NCBI GenBank assembly: GCA_040080965.1
Contig: JBEBHH010000013.1
Location: 3,630-67,629, forward strand
DNA from: SHZI01 sp040080965
Lineage (GTDB): Bacteria > Pseudomonadota > Gammaproteobacteria > Steroidobacterales > GCA-2729495
Direction of reading: 5' to 3'
Length of the DNA stretch: 64,000 bases
Both the position numbers and the translations under genes were made by a program. How positions within the stretch are numbered: the stretch's first letter is position 1; the number at the start of each line of letters is the position of its first letter. Positions 16,776 to 24,691 of this stretch are shown here, one piece after another. The notes under the pieces are model-generated. The model saw only the letters and a program-made list of their open reading frames with translations, was not told the DNA's origin and made no database searches.

Positions 16776-17282
16776 ATGACCCGCCTGAAGAACCTGCTGT
16801 GCATGGCTGCCCTGCTGCTTGCCGCCATCGCCGGCGACGCCGCCGAAACAGGCTGCACCGATCCGCGCTCCCATCACTTCGACTTCTGGATCGGCAACTG
16901 GGAAGTCGTCAATGCGAACGGCACCAAGGCCGGCCGCAACCGCATCGAGCCGATTCTGGACGGCTGCGTGCTCCAGGAGACCTGGACCGGGACCTCGGGC
17001 AGCGCCGGAACGAGCCTCAACTTCTTCGACGCCGGGCGCAGCAAGTGGCGCCAGTTCTGGGTGTGGCGGGAAGGCACGACCCTGGAGCTCGAGGGCGGGC
17101 TGGTGAACGGCGCGATGGTCATGGAAGGCGACTCGGTGGAGGACGGCAAGCCCGTCAGGAACCGGATCACCTGGTCACGCCGCTCCGGCGGAAAGGTGAA
17201 CCAGCTGTGGGAGGTTTCCGGGGACAACGGCAAGACGTGGAAGTCGATCTTCGACGGCATGTACCACCCGGAGAAGCCGTAG
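16776..17282 (+). CDS. DUF1579-like exported protein
   Basis: A 168-residue protein starting at the ATG at 16776, with a signal peptide ending near GDAAE. The mature domain opens with HHFDFWIGNWEVVNANGTKAG and repeats Trp-rich strands, a lipocalin-like beta-barrel pattern seen in DUF1579-type proteins. Its role is unknown. The TAG stop is supplied by the REP unit at 17279-17299, which also ends the convergent transporter gene. Confidence 0.82.
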   Translation: MTRLKNLLCMAALLLAAIAGDAAETGCTDPRSHHFDFWIGNWEVVNANGTKAGRNRIEPILDGCVLQETWTGTSGSAGTSLNFFDAGRSKWRQFWVWREGTTLELEGGLVNGAMVMEGDSVEDGKPVRNRITWSRRSGGKVNQLWEVSGDNGKTWKSIFDGMYHPEKP

Positions 17283-17299
17283 GAGCGGCTTCAGCCGCG
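17279..17299 (+). repeat. REP unit supplying stops to both convergent genes
   Basis: Begins GTAGGAGCGGCTTCAGCC. TAG at 17280-17282 ends the rightward DUF1579-like gene, and the TGA read on the minus strand at 17293-17291 ends the leftward EamA transporter. Confidence 0.92.
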
Positions 17300-18151
17300 C
17301 GGCTTCGCGATGAGCAGCAGCACGCCGGCCAGCACCACGCCCGCCGACGCCCACTCCCAGCCGGTGATCACCTCACCGCCGAAGGCCACGCCGAGCAGCA
17401 TGGCGATCACGGGGTTCACGAAGGTGTAGCTCGCCGCGAGTCCCGCGGACGCCCGCGCGAGCAGCACCATGTAGGCGTTGAAGGCGAGCAGCGAGCCGAA
17501 CACCACCAGGTACAGCCAGGCCCAGGCCGCGAGCGGCTCGGGCGGCCAGCTGAACGTCTCGCCGGTCAGGCCGGCCAGGACCATGAGCACGACGCCCCCG
17601 CACAGCATCTCGCTCGCGAAGCCCATCGCCCCCGGCGCCAGCGGCAACGACCGCTGGCTGAGCACGCTGCCGAGCGACCAGCAGGAAGTGGCCGTGACCA
17701 TGGCCAGCAGGCCCGCGGGCGACGCCTGGAAACCATCGCCCCGGGTCAGCATCACCACCCCGGCCAGGCCCACGCCGATGCCCGCCATCTCGAGACGGCC
17801 GGGCACCACGCGCCAGAGCAGGTTGACGAGCACGATCAGCAACGGGACCACGGCGATGAATACCACCACGATGCCGGAGCCCACCGTCTGCTCGGCGACC
17901 GCGACGCTGCCCATCCCGCCACCGAGCATCAAGGCGCCGACCACCAGCGCATTGCGCCACTGCCGGCGGTCAGGCCAGGGCGTGTCCCGCACCAGGCGCA
18001 TCCACAGGGCCAGGCCGAGGCCGGCCACCAGGAAGCGGGTGCCCATCTGGAAGTAGGGCGGAAAGCTGACGAGCGCGAAGCGGATCGCCAGGTAGGTGGA
18101 ACCCCAGACCAGCCACGTGGCGGCAAGACAGGCGACGACCAGGCGGCTCAT
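17291..18151 (-). CDS. EamA (DMT) family transporter
   Basis: A 286-residue inner-membrane protein of the drug/metabolite transporter superfamily, with about ten hydrophobic segments and two EamA repeats. The start at 18151 gives MSRLVVACLAATWLVWGSTYLAIRFAL, the standard opening of this family. Blocks such as YTFVNPVIAMLLG and LIAKPRG close the second repeat. Substrates of this branch include amino acids and other metabolites and cannot be assigned here. The stop is inside a REP unit. Confidence 0.9.
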   Translation of the reverse strand: MSRLVVACLAATWLVWGSTYLAIRFALVSFPPYFQMGTRFLVAGLGLALWMRLVRDTPWPDRRQWRNALVVGALMLGGGMGSVAVAEQTVGSGIVVVFIAVVPLLIVLVNLLWRVVPGRLEMAGIGVGLAGVVMLTRGDGFQASPAGLLAMVTATSCWSLGSVLSQRSLPLAPGAMGFASEMLCGGVVLMVLAGLTGETFSWPPEPLAAWAWLYLVVFGSLLAFNAYMVLLARASAGLAASYTFVNPVIAMLLGVAFGGEVITGWEWASAGVVLAGVLLLIAKPRG

Positions 18152-18231
18152 GGGCTGATGGTATGCAAAACCCGCCAAGGCATCGAGTTTTGGGGATTGC
18201 GCCCCCGGATCCCCTGGCGAATACTTTCGGC

Positions 18232-18471
18232 ATGGCAATCAGAGTCACGCTGTCCGAGGAAGCGGCCCGGTTCGTGGAGGCTCGCGTGCAGGCAGGCGAT
18301 TCCCCCGATGCGGATAGCTGTGTCAACGACCTGCTGCGACGAGCCGCCGAGCAGGGTGCATCCTACGAGGCCTGGTTCCGGCGGGAAGTCGCCACGGCGG
18401 TCCGTGAGGCCGATGCGGGTGATTTCGCGTCCGATGACGAAGTACGCCGAACCCTCGACCGACGGCCGTAG
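18232..18471 (+). CDS. parD: ParD-like antitoxin (ribbon-helix-helix)
   Basis: A 79-residue protein with an N-terminal ribbon-helix-helix pattern (MAIRVTLSEEAARFVEARVQ then an Asp/Ser turn and VNDLLRRAAEQ) and an acidic, extended C-terminus, the usual toxin-binding part of ParD antitoxins. It would bind and neutralise the downstream toxin and repress the pair's promoter. Its stop TAG overlaps the toxin start by 1 nt, typical of these modules. Confidence 0.8.
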   Translation: MAIRVTLSEEAARFVEARVQAGDSPDADSCVNDLLRRAAEQGASYEAWFRREVATAVREADAGDFASDDEVRRTLDRRP

Positions 18472-18746
18472 TGCGTGTTCGCTGGCTTCGGTCCGGCCTG
18501 CGAAGCATCGAGATCGCCGGGACCTACATTGCTGCGGACAATCCGCAGGCAGCCGCCCGTCTTGTCGACACGGTCCGCTCCCGCGCCCAACTGCTCGCCG
18601 ACAACCCGAAACTTGGCCGCGTGGGTCGCATCCCGGGTACACGTGAAATGATCCTCGGGGGAATGTCCTTCCTGATCGTCTATAGGCTGACTTCTGACGA
18701 AGTGCAGATCCTCCGACTGCTCCACACCTCGCAGGAGTTCCCCTGA
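18471..18746 (+). CDS. parE: ParE/RelE-superfamily toxin
   Basis: A 91-residue basic protein starting at GTG, coupled to the antitoxin as TAGTG. It shows the family pattern: two N-terminal helices (AGTYIAADNPQAAARLVDTV), then strands with the GTREMILGGMSFLIVYRL block, which includes the conserved Arg and Tyr of ParE folds. ParE toxins poison DNA gyrase; whether this member is active cannot be judged from sequence. The sulfotransferase starts 3 nt downstream. Confidence 0.82.
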   Translation: MRVRWLRSGLRSIEIAGTYIAADNPQAAARLVDTVRSRAQLLADNPKLGRVGRIPGTREMILGGMSFLIVYRLTSDEVQILRLLHTSQEFP

Positions 18747-18749
18747 GAG

Positions 18750-19508
18750 ATGAGCGGCTCAGTCTTGCGGCAACTGGTAACCACCTTCCACATCGGCCGG
18801 AGCGGCAGCACCGTGCTGGGGGACCTCCTCGACCAGCATCCCGCGATCCACTGGCTGGGCGAGATCTACGAGTGGCCGGAATTCCGCGACCGCCCGGCCG
18901 CGCCCGGCCCCGGCAGCGAACTGCTCCGGCGGCTGCGGACGCGCCTGCCGGGCGTCGGGAAGCCCGTCGCGGGCATCGAGGCCAAGTTCTACCACCTCCA
19001 CGACCACGGCGTAGCGCTCGGCGACTTCCTGGACGAGCTGCGCGGCGAGCTTGCCGGCACCGGACGGTGCCGCTTCGTCGTGCTCCGCCGGAAGAACTAC
19101 CTGCGCAAGATCGTCTCGAGTCTGGCGGCCCGCCAGCGGGGCCAGTGGTTCGCACGGCCCGGCAGCCCGGTGCCGCCGGTGCGGCTGGACATCAATCCGG
19201 AGCGCGTGTGCATCGACGGCGACGCCCAGCCCCTCCTCGACTACCTGCGGGACTGGGATGCCCAGTTCGACCAGCTGGACGAGGCGCTCGCCGGCGAGGA
19301 CGTCCTGCACCTCGCCTACGAGGACGACATCGAGCAGGATCCGCTGGTGGCCTACCGCAAGGTCTGCCGGTACCTGGGCCTGCCCGCCGGGGCGCCGGAA
19401 GTGCGTTTCAACCGGACCACGCCCCAGCCCCTGCCGGAGATCGTCACGACGCTGGATGCAGTCCGGAGGGCTCTGGCCGGGTCTGGCTACGAGTGGATGG
19501 CTGAGTAG
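18750..19508 (+). CDS. Sulfotransferase family protein
   Basis: A 252-residue cytoplasmic enzyme. The 5'-phosphosulfate-binding loop is visible as FHIGRSGSTVLGDLLDQHP near residues 13-31, and the 3'-phosphate site as VVLRRKNYLRKIVSSL. The YEDDIEQDPLVAYRKVCRYLGL block is typical of Stf0-like/carbohydrate sulfotransferases. It would transfer sulfate from PAPS to an unknown acceptor. It follows the toxin-antitoxin pair by 3 nt and its last 65 nt overlap the convergent PAP2 gene. Confidence 0.85.
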   Translation: MSGSVLRQLVTTFHIGRSGSTVLGDLLDQHPAIHWLGEIYEWPEFRDRPAAPGPGSELLRRLRTRLPGVGKPVAGIEAKFYHLHDHGVALGDFLDELRGELAGTGRCRFVVLRRKNYLRKIVSSLAARQRGQWFARPGSPVPPVRLDINPERVCIDGDAQPLLDYLRDWDAQFDQLDEALAGEDVLHLAYEDDIEQDPLVAYRKVCRYLGLPAGAPEVRFNRTTPQPLPEIVTTLDAVRRALAGSGYEWMAE

Positions 19509-20235
19509 TATCGGCGGCCGCCCCATGCCCGGCCGCCTCCCAGACATTGCCCCGGTAGCCTATGGCGTAGACCGCCAGGCACGTGAACCAGACCAGGGCG
19601 GCGCTCCACAGGTCGTGGGACAGGAAGTGGGCGCCCCGCGCCTCCTGCCCGAACGCAAACACTCCGCCCACGAGCAGCGCGCCACCCAACGCCCAGCGAG
19701 CCAGCTTCCGGCTGCGTCCGAGCGTGAGGAAATAGAGCGCAAACAGGGCGAAGCCCGAGGACGAGTGGCCCCCCGGGAAGCACTGCGCCCGGGGAAGGCT
19801 GTCCGGGCGGTCGGCAAACAGGTGAACGTAGGGCAGCCGGCCGCCGAACTCGGCGAGGGACCAGGGGCAGTCCACGTTCGTGAACTGCTTCAGCAGGCCG
19901 ACGGCGCCGGCACCCAGCGCCACGCTCAGCACCACGAACCCGGCCGGACGGCGCCAGCGGCGCAACGCTCCGATCCGGAAACTGAGCAGCCAGCTGAGCA
20001 GGAGAATTCCGCCCAGGATGCGGATCAGCAAACCGCCGTCGGAGTGGATCAGCTCCTTGGCCCACCACTCGCCAGCGCCGCTGCCGATGAAATGCCGGGT
20101 CGCCGGGTCGAAGGCCCAGGCCCGCGCGAAGCTCTCGTCAAGGCCCGTGCCCGCCGCGACCGTCGCGAAGAGCACGAACAGCACAGCCGGCCACGTGGCG
20201 TGCCTGCGCCAGAAGTTCCTGTCGAGCGGCAGCAC
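19444..20235 (-). CDS. PAP2-family membrane phosphatase
   Basis: About 263 residues from a GTG at 20235, 1 nt after the upstream TPR gene's stop. It has about six membrane segments and the three PAP2 motifs: a degenerate KQFTNVDCP, PGGHSSSGFA with the catalytic His, and ARGAHFLSHDLWSA with the nucleophilic His and Asp. The family dephosphorylates lipid phosphates at the periplasmic face (PgpB, LpxE, undecaprenyl-PP phosphatase). In motif 1 the Arg of the usual R-P pair is replaced by Cys (CP), as in some LpxE/LpxF-like proteins. It ends the thermostable-hemolysin/AMP-ligase operon, so it may act on that pathway's lipid product. Confidence 0.85.
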   Translation of the reverse strand: MLPLDRNFWRRHATWPAVLFVLFATVAAGTGLDESFARAWAFDPATRHFIGSGAGEWWAKELIHSDGGLLIRILGGILLLSWLLSFRIGALRRWRRPAGFVVLSVALGAGAVGLLKQFTNVDCPWSLAEFGGRLPYVHLFADRPDSLPRAQCFPGGHSSSGFALFALYFLTLGRSRKLARWALGGALLVGGVFAFGQEARGAHFLSHDLWSAALVWFTCLAVYAIGYRGNVWEAAGHGAAADTTQPSTRSQTRPEPSGLHPAS

Positions 20236-20236
20236 G

Positions 20237-20890
20237 TCAGCGGGCCGGAATCTTCGCCAGCAGCGCGCGGATTTCGCGGCGGCGGCCCTCGTCGGCAGAC
20301 TGCCGGCTGGGCCGGGGCGCTGCCTGGAGCGCCTTCTCCAGGTGCTTCTTCGCGCCGGCATAGTCGTCCTCGTCGTAGAGGAACTCCCCGTAGAAGTAGT
20401 TCGGGTCGATCCCGTCCGGGTTGATGGCGAGCGACTTCTCCAGGTATTCCCTGGCCTTCTTGTCGCTCCCGAAGCCGACGGGGAAACCCGGCACCTTGTG
20501 ATAGAGCGTGCCGAGGCTGGTGTAGGCCGAGCCCTGCAGCGCCTTCGGGTCGATCTTCAGCGCCGCCTCGAGCTTTGCCCGGGAGTCCTTCGCCAGGCCC
20601 AGGGCGCCCAGGCCGCCCTTCACGCCGGCCGTGGTGCTGAGCACGATGCCCTCCCAGATCAGCGGCTCGGCCCGTCCCGGATTGCGCGCCGTGAAGGCGG
20701 CCGCGTCGGTGATCAGCTTGTCGAAGGCCGCCTCCTTCGCGTCCCCGTCGGGCGAGTAATTGGCGTCGGCCCAGCGGGTCTGGATGGCGAGCAGGTCGGA
20801 ATCGAAGTCCGCCAGGGCAGCGCCGGAGCCGAGCGCGCCGGCCAGGGCCAGCGCCAGGGTGGCAAGGAGGTTCGGGAAGTTGCGCGTCAT
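20237..20890 (-). CDS. TPR-containing periplasmic protein
   Basis: A 217-residue exported protein: signal peptide MTRNFPNLLATLALALAGALGSGAALA, then helical TPR-like repeats (SRAKLEAALKIDPKALQGSA, AREYLEKSLAINPDGIDPN, AKKHLEKALQAAP). TPRs act as protein-binding scaffolds. The start ATG overlaps the upstream SDR stop (ATGA) and the stop is 1 nt before the PAP2 gene, so it belongs to the coupled operon. Its partner is unknown. Confidence 0.85.
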   Translation of the reverse strand: MTRNFPNLLATLALALAGALGSGAALADFDSDLLAIQTRWADANYSPDGDAKEAAFDKLITDAAAFTARNPGRAEPLIWEGIVLSTTAGVKGGLGALGLAKDSRAKLEAALKIDPKALQGSAYTSLGTLYHKVPGFPVGFGSDKKAREYLEKSLAINPDGIDPNYFYGEFLYDEDDYAGAKKHLEKALQAAPRPSRQSADEGRRREIRALLAKIPAR

Positions 20891-21735
20891 GTGGGCGTCC
20901 TCGTCGATTGCAGACTGGTGGGAGTCGCCGGCGCCGGGGCCCCGGCATAGCGGCGAATGACCGGCAGCTGCTTGCGCAGCGAGCCATCCACCAGCCGCGG
21001 CAGCAGCGCGTTGAGCCGCACGAAGAATTTCTCGGGCCAGCCCACGACGGCCTCCAGCGTCCCACGCTCGAGCATCGCGCAGGCGGCGCGCGCGACGACG
21101 GGCGGCGTGTCCATCGCGACGCCCAGTTCGGCGTTCATGGTCTCCACGGCGGCGGTGTTGATGCCGGTCCGCGTGGCGCGGGGCGCCAGGTAGTGCACGG
21201 TCACGCTCGTGTCGGCCAGCTCGCGGCGCAGGGCCTCGCTGAAGCCCCGCATGGCGAACTTGGTCGCCGAGTAGACGGAGTAGGCGGCGTAGCCGATGCC
21301 GCCGAACACCGAGCCGGTGTTCAGGATGTGGGCCTCGGGCTGCCGTTGCAGGTGGGGCAGCAACAGACGACAGAGGTGGATCGGCGCCTGCACGTTCACC
21401 GCGAGCGCCAGGTCGACTTCCTCGGCAGGCTGGTCTTCCAAGAGGCGGAAGTGGCTGACGCCGGCATTGTTGATCAGCACGTTGATGCCGCCGCGCCAGG
21501 TCCGGGCGAACTCGGCAAGGCGGGCCCGGTCGTCCGCGCGGGTGAGGTTGGCGGCAAACACCTCCACCCGGTCGGCGGAAATCCTTGGTTCGCTGGCGAC
21601 GAAGCGCCGGAGGGCGCCCTCGTTGACGTCGACGAGCAGGACCGACGCGCCCTTGCCCAGCAGCTCGGCGGCAATCGCGCCACCGATGCCGCCGGCAGCG
21701 CCGGTCAGCAATACGCGTGCGGTCGAGAGGTTCAT
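20887..21735 (-). CDS. SDR-family oxidoreductase of the T-hemolysin operon
   Basis: A 282-residue short-chain dehydrogenase. Cofactor motif TGAAGGIGG, NNAGVS, catalytic Ser (NTGSVFG) and Tyr-x3-Lys in VYSATKFAM are intact. There is a C-terminal extension with WPEKFFVRLNALLPRLVDGSL, seen in SDRs that act on lipophilic substrates. Its ATG at 21735 overlaps the upstream diiron gene's stop (ATGA), and its own stop overlaps the TPR gene start. It probably reduces or oxidises an acyl-derived intermediate of the operon's product; that is inferred from context. Confidence 0.9.
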   Translation of the reverse strand: MNLSTARVLLTGAAGGIGGAIAAELLGKGASVLLVDVNEGALRRFVASEPRISADRVEVFAANLTRADDRARLAEFARTWRGGINVLINNAGVSHFRLLEDQPAEEVDLALAVNVQAPIHLCRLLLPHLQRQPEAHILNTGSVFGGIGYAAYSVYSATKFAMRGFSEALRRELADTSVTVHYLAPRATRTGINTAAVETMNAELGVAMDTPPVVARAACAMLERGTLEAVVGWPEKFFVRLNALLPRLVDGSLRKQLPVIRRYAGAPAPATPTSLQSTRTPT

Positions 21736-22442
21736 GCGCTCTCCTTCAGCCGGTGACCGGCCATGATGTCGGCGAAAGCCCCGGACGCGTGCCGGTCCAG
21801 CCCGCGGAAGACGTTGCCGTACAGCCAGAACATCGCCTTGGCGCACCGGATGACGGCTGCCTGGTCGTCGGGGTCGGTCAGCCCGTCGAGGATGCCGCCC
21901 AGGTGCTCGATGTGCTCCAGGTCGAGGGTCCCGTGGCTGCGCAGGTACGTGAAGGCCTTCTTCGGCAGGCCCAGCGAGCGCTCGATCTCGTCGGCGGCCT
22001 TCACGGCCAGGGCCACGCTGGTGCCCTCCAGCACGTAGACCATGCCGAAGAAGCCCACCGGGTTCCGGCGCTGTACCGTGTCCCAGGCGTAGGCGACCAT
22101 CGCGTCGGTCTCCACGTTGGGCACGGAGGCCGCGGCAGCGTGGCGGTCGCCACCAGCCGCCTCGATGTCGTTCAGGATCCAGTCGTCGTGGCCGGTCTCC
22201 TCCTCCAGGTAGTGGATGAGGTCGTTGCGGAGCCTCGCGTGCCGGTCGGGCAGGCGGGCGCCCACGGCCATCAGCAGCGGGACCGTGTGGCGCACGTGGT
22301 GCCAGGCCTCCGTCAGGAAGGCCACGTAGCGGGTCCGGCTGATCCGGCCGGCCAGCGCCTCTCCGATGACGGGCGCCTGGAGCAGGTACTCCCGGTCGGC
22401 GGCCGTGGCGACACGGAGCTGGTCACGGAATGCAGTCTTCAA
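21732..22442 (-). CDS. Haem-oxygenase-like diiron protein (TenA/CADD/UndA superfamily)
   Basis: A 236-residue all-helical protein from a TTG at 22442 that overlaps the ligase stop (TTGA). Predicted metal ligands are in place: Glu82-x2-His85, Glu139 in YVLEG, and His170-x3-Asp174-x2-His177. The last spacing matches the CADD-type site. Such proteins are often annotated 'TenA family transcriptional regulator', but members of the superfamily are diiron oxidases that decarboxylate, N-oxygenate or cleave substrates (UndA, SznF, CADD). The start is weakly supported. Between an AMP ligase and an SDR it most likely oxidises an activated acyl or amino-acyl substrate. Confidence 0.85.
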   Translation of the reverse strand: MKTAFRDQLRVATAADREYLLQAPVIGEALAGRISRTRYVAFLTEAWHHVRHTVPLLMAVGARLPDRHARLRNDLIHYLEEETGHDDWILNDIEAAGGDRHAAAASVPNVETDAMVAYAWDTVQRRNPVGFFGMVYVLEGTSVALAVKAADEIERSLGLPKKAFTYLRSHGTLDLEHIEHLGGILDGLTDPDDQAAVIRCAKAMFWLYGNVFRGLDRHASGAFADIMAGHRLKESA

Positions 22443-23932
22443 GCGCAGTTCTCCCGGCGTGTGGTCGTGTCCTCGTACAGCTCCCGGATCAGCGGCTCCT
22501 GCGTCTCGAGGATCCGGGCGCGGCGCAGCCGCCCGTTGGCGGTGAGCGAGCCGTTGGCGAACGTGAAGGCCTCGGTTGGGAACGCCCAGGAGCGGACCTG
22601 GGCGTAGTCCGGCAGCCGGCGATTGGCCCGGGCCACGGCCGCGTCGATGCGGGCAGGGGTGCTGCCGGCAGCGGTCGGGCTGATGATGGCGGCGAGATAC
22701 GGCCGCGCCTCGCCGACGACGATCGCGCTGGCGATTTCCGGTTCCTGCTGCAGCTCCCGTTCGACCCACTCGGGGGCGATGTTCCGCCCGAGGCTGGTGA
22801 TGAGCAGGTTCTTCAGCCGGCCCTGGACGTGCACGAAGCCGTCGGCATCGATGCTGCCCAGGTCGCCGGTGGCAATCTCGTTGCCGCACGCACTGTCCGG
22901 CTCGCCGAGATAGCCGAGCATTGCGGCGTGACGCACGATGATCTGACCGTGGTCGTCAATCCGGACCTGCAGGTGGGGCAAGGGCCGGCCCACGGTCCCC
23001 GGACGGTTGTCGCCGGGCGTGTTCAGGCAGACCACGGACCCGCACTCGCTGAGGCCGTAGCCCTCGAATACCGGCAGCCCGAGGCGCGCGGCCTGGGCCA
23101 GCAGTTCGGGAGACACCAGCGCCCCGCCAACGGCGATGAAGCGCAGGCTGGCCGGGGGTATCCAGCCCATGACTGTCGCGTTCACGAGCGCGCGCAGGAG
23201 TTCCGGAACCAGGATCAGGCTGGCCGGCCTTCGCTCCGCAATCGCGGACGTGAGGCGCCCCGGGTGCAGGCTCCCGTAGCTCATCCCCGTCTCGGCCAGG
23301 GAAGGAATCTCGCAGGTGGCGCCGGACAGCAGCGCGGCGTAGACGCCGGCGACGTTCTCCAGCAGCGTCGGCAGTGGCAGCAGGCACAGGTGCCTCTCAA
23401 GGTGCAGTCCTGCCGTGGCCGTGGCCAGCGACCGCGCGACGGTCTCTATCAGGCCCGCCGACAGGCACACGCCTTTCGGCTCCGAGGTGCTGCCGGACGT
23501 GTAGGTGATCTTTATCGTGGCCGCGGGAATCGGGCTGGAGCCTGCAGGGACCGGCCGGCGCCAGAGTGCCAGCCCGGTCTGCGGCGAGATGCCGTCAGGA
23601 GCAAAGCCCAGGCCCAGCGCATCGAGGGTGGAGGCCTGGTCCGTGAGAACCGCGTCGATGCCCGCGTCGTTGAGCACGTGGGCCATCTGGCCCGGCGTGA
23701 AGTAGCCAGGCAGTGGCACGTTCAGCAGGGCGCGGTTCGCGAGGGCCAGGTCGGTCAGCACCCAGGGGCAGCCGTTGTCCGCGAGCAGCGCAAAGCGGCA
23801 GCCACCGGAGGCGACGAGCCAGCCGCCCTCGGCCGCGACCAGCGCCGGCAACTCGCCGTAGCTGATCGAGTGCGCGCCGTCACGGAGCGCCGGGCGGGCC
23901 TCGAAACCCGCTGCGGTGGCCAGGGGAAACAT
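22439..23932 (-). CDS. AMP-dependent synthetase/ligase (ANL family)
   Basis: A 497-residue adenylating enzyme that should activate a carboxylic acid as acyl-AMP. Visible motifs: ITYTSGSTSEPKGVCLS (P-loop), GYGLSECGS, and TGDLGSIDADGFVHVQGRLKN with the hinge Asp/Arg. The expected catalytic Lys near the C-terminus is Arg468 (LTANGRLRR), a clear departure from the family. The ATG at 23932 lies 2 nt after the upstream stop; the end overlaps the diiron gene. Closest in layout to long-chain fatty acid ligases, but the substrate is unknown. Confidence 0.9.
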   Translation of the reverse strand: MFPLATAAGFEARPALRDGAHSISYGELPALVAAEGGWLVASGGCRFALLADNGCPWVLTDLALANRALLNVPLPGYFTPGQMAHVLNDAGIDAVLTDQASTLDALGLGFAPDGISPQTGLALWRRPVPAGSSPIPAATIKITYTSGSTSEPKGVCLSAGLIETVARSLATATAGLHLERHLCLLPLPTLLENVAGVYAALLSGATCEIPSLAETGMSYGSLHPGRLTSAIAERRPASLILVPELLRALVNATVMGWIPPASLRFIAVGGALVSPELLAQAARLGLPVFEGYGLSECGSVVCLNTPGDNRPGTVGRPLPHLQVRIDDHGQIIVRHAAMLGYLGEPDSACGNEIATGDLGSIDADGFVHVQGRLKNLLITSLGRNIAPEWVERELQQEPEIASAIVVGEARPYLAAIISPTAAGSTPARIDAAVARANRRLPDYAQVRSWAFPTEAFTFANGSLTANGRLRRARILETQEPLIRELYEDTTTRRENCA

Positions 23933-23934
23933 GC

Positions 23935-24534
23935 TCAGTGCCTGTGCCGCCGGCGCGACGACAGGTGGATGCCGGTGGGCAGGTAGCCCGCCATGACCCG
24001 CGGATCGTTCTGGTAGTAGCGGCCCCAGGCATCGGCGCCGCCGGCCAGGCGGCTGGCGTCCGCGGGAGCCAGTTCCACCAGGCTGGCGCCGACGCTGGTC
24101 AGGATGTCGCGCACCACGCTGGTCGCCGTGAACACCACCCAGGTGTAGCCGTGGTCCAGGAGGAAGCGGGGCAGCAGGCTGACGAGATGGCGGGCGTAGC
24201 GGCAGCTGCCGCCCGCCAGGTTGCCGACCTCGGCGATCTGGTCCCGGGAAACGGTGGCGCCGACCTGGGCGGACAGGTCCTGCTCCACCGGGTGGGCCAG
24301 GTACTGCTCGAGGAACAGGGCGCCCGTGCCGGCAGACCGGTAACCGGCCACGGCCCGCAGGTCGCCCGTGCGGTTCTGCAGGCCCACGAGCTCGGGGAGA
24401 AACTCCCGCACCCGGGCGCCGTGCTTGTCCAGGAAGGCCTCGGCAATGAAGCCCTCTGCTGCTTCGCGACAAGGGCTTGCCGGCGCAATCGGGTTCAGCC
24501 TGAAGAGCGACTCTATATGTCTGGAAGCGTCCAT
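23935..24534 (-). CDS. Thermostable hemolysin family protein (GNAT-like acyltransferase?)
   Basis: A 199-residue protein matching the thermostable hemolysin (delta-VPH) family. Evidence: IAEVGNLAGGSCRYARHL, YTWVVFTATSVVRDILTSVG, ELAPADASRL and WGRYYQNDPRVMAGYLP in the expected order. ATG 24534 has AAGGAC upstream. Despite the name there is no signal peptide or membrane segment. The layout (V-x-R-x-x-I-x-E-x-x-N, then an FTAT strand) resembles autoinducer-synthase/GNAT-type N-acyltransferases. That reading, and a role in making an acylated small molecule with the ligase, diiron protein and SDR downstream, is inference. First gene of the six-gene coupled operon. Confidence 0.86.
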   Translation of the reverse strand: MDASRHIESLFRLNPIAPASPCREAAEGFIAEAFLDKHGARVREFLPELVGLQNRTGDLRAVAGYRSAGTGALFLEQYLAHPVEQDLSAQVGATVSRDQIAEVGNLAGGSCRYARHLVSLLPRFLLDHGYTWVVFTATSVVRDILTSVGASLVELAPADASRLAGGADAWGRYYQNDPRVMAGYLPTGIHLSSRRRHRH

Positions 24535-24691
24535 GCGGGTCCTTGGGTCTGGTTTCCCGGTGGGACGGAGCGACCCGCCCGGATCAATCGCGGCATAGGG
24601 GAAAGCCGCAGGCGCTAGACTTTCGCTGCGGGCGCGATTGAATTTCCGTGTGCCGCCGTCCAACCCGACATCAACCGACCTGGGCCGAAAC

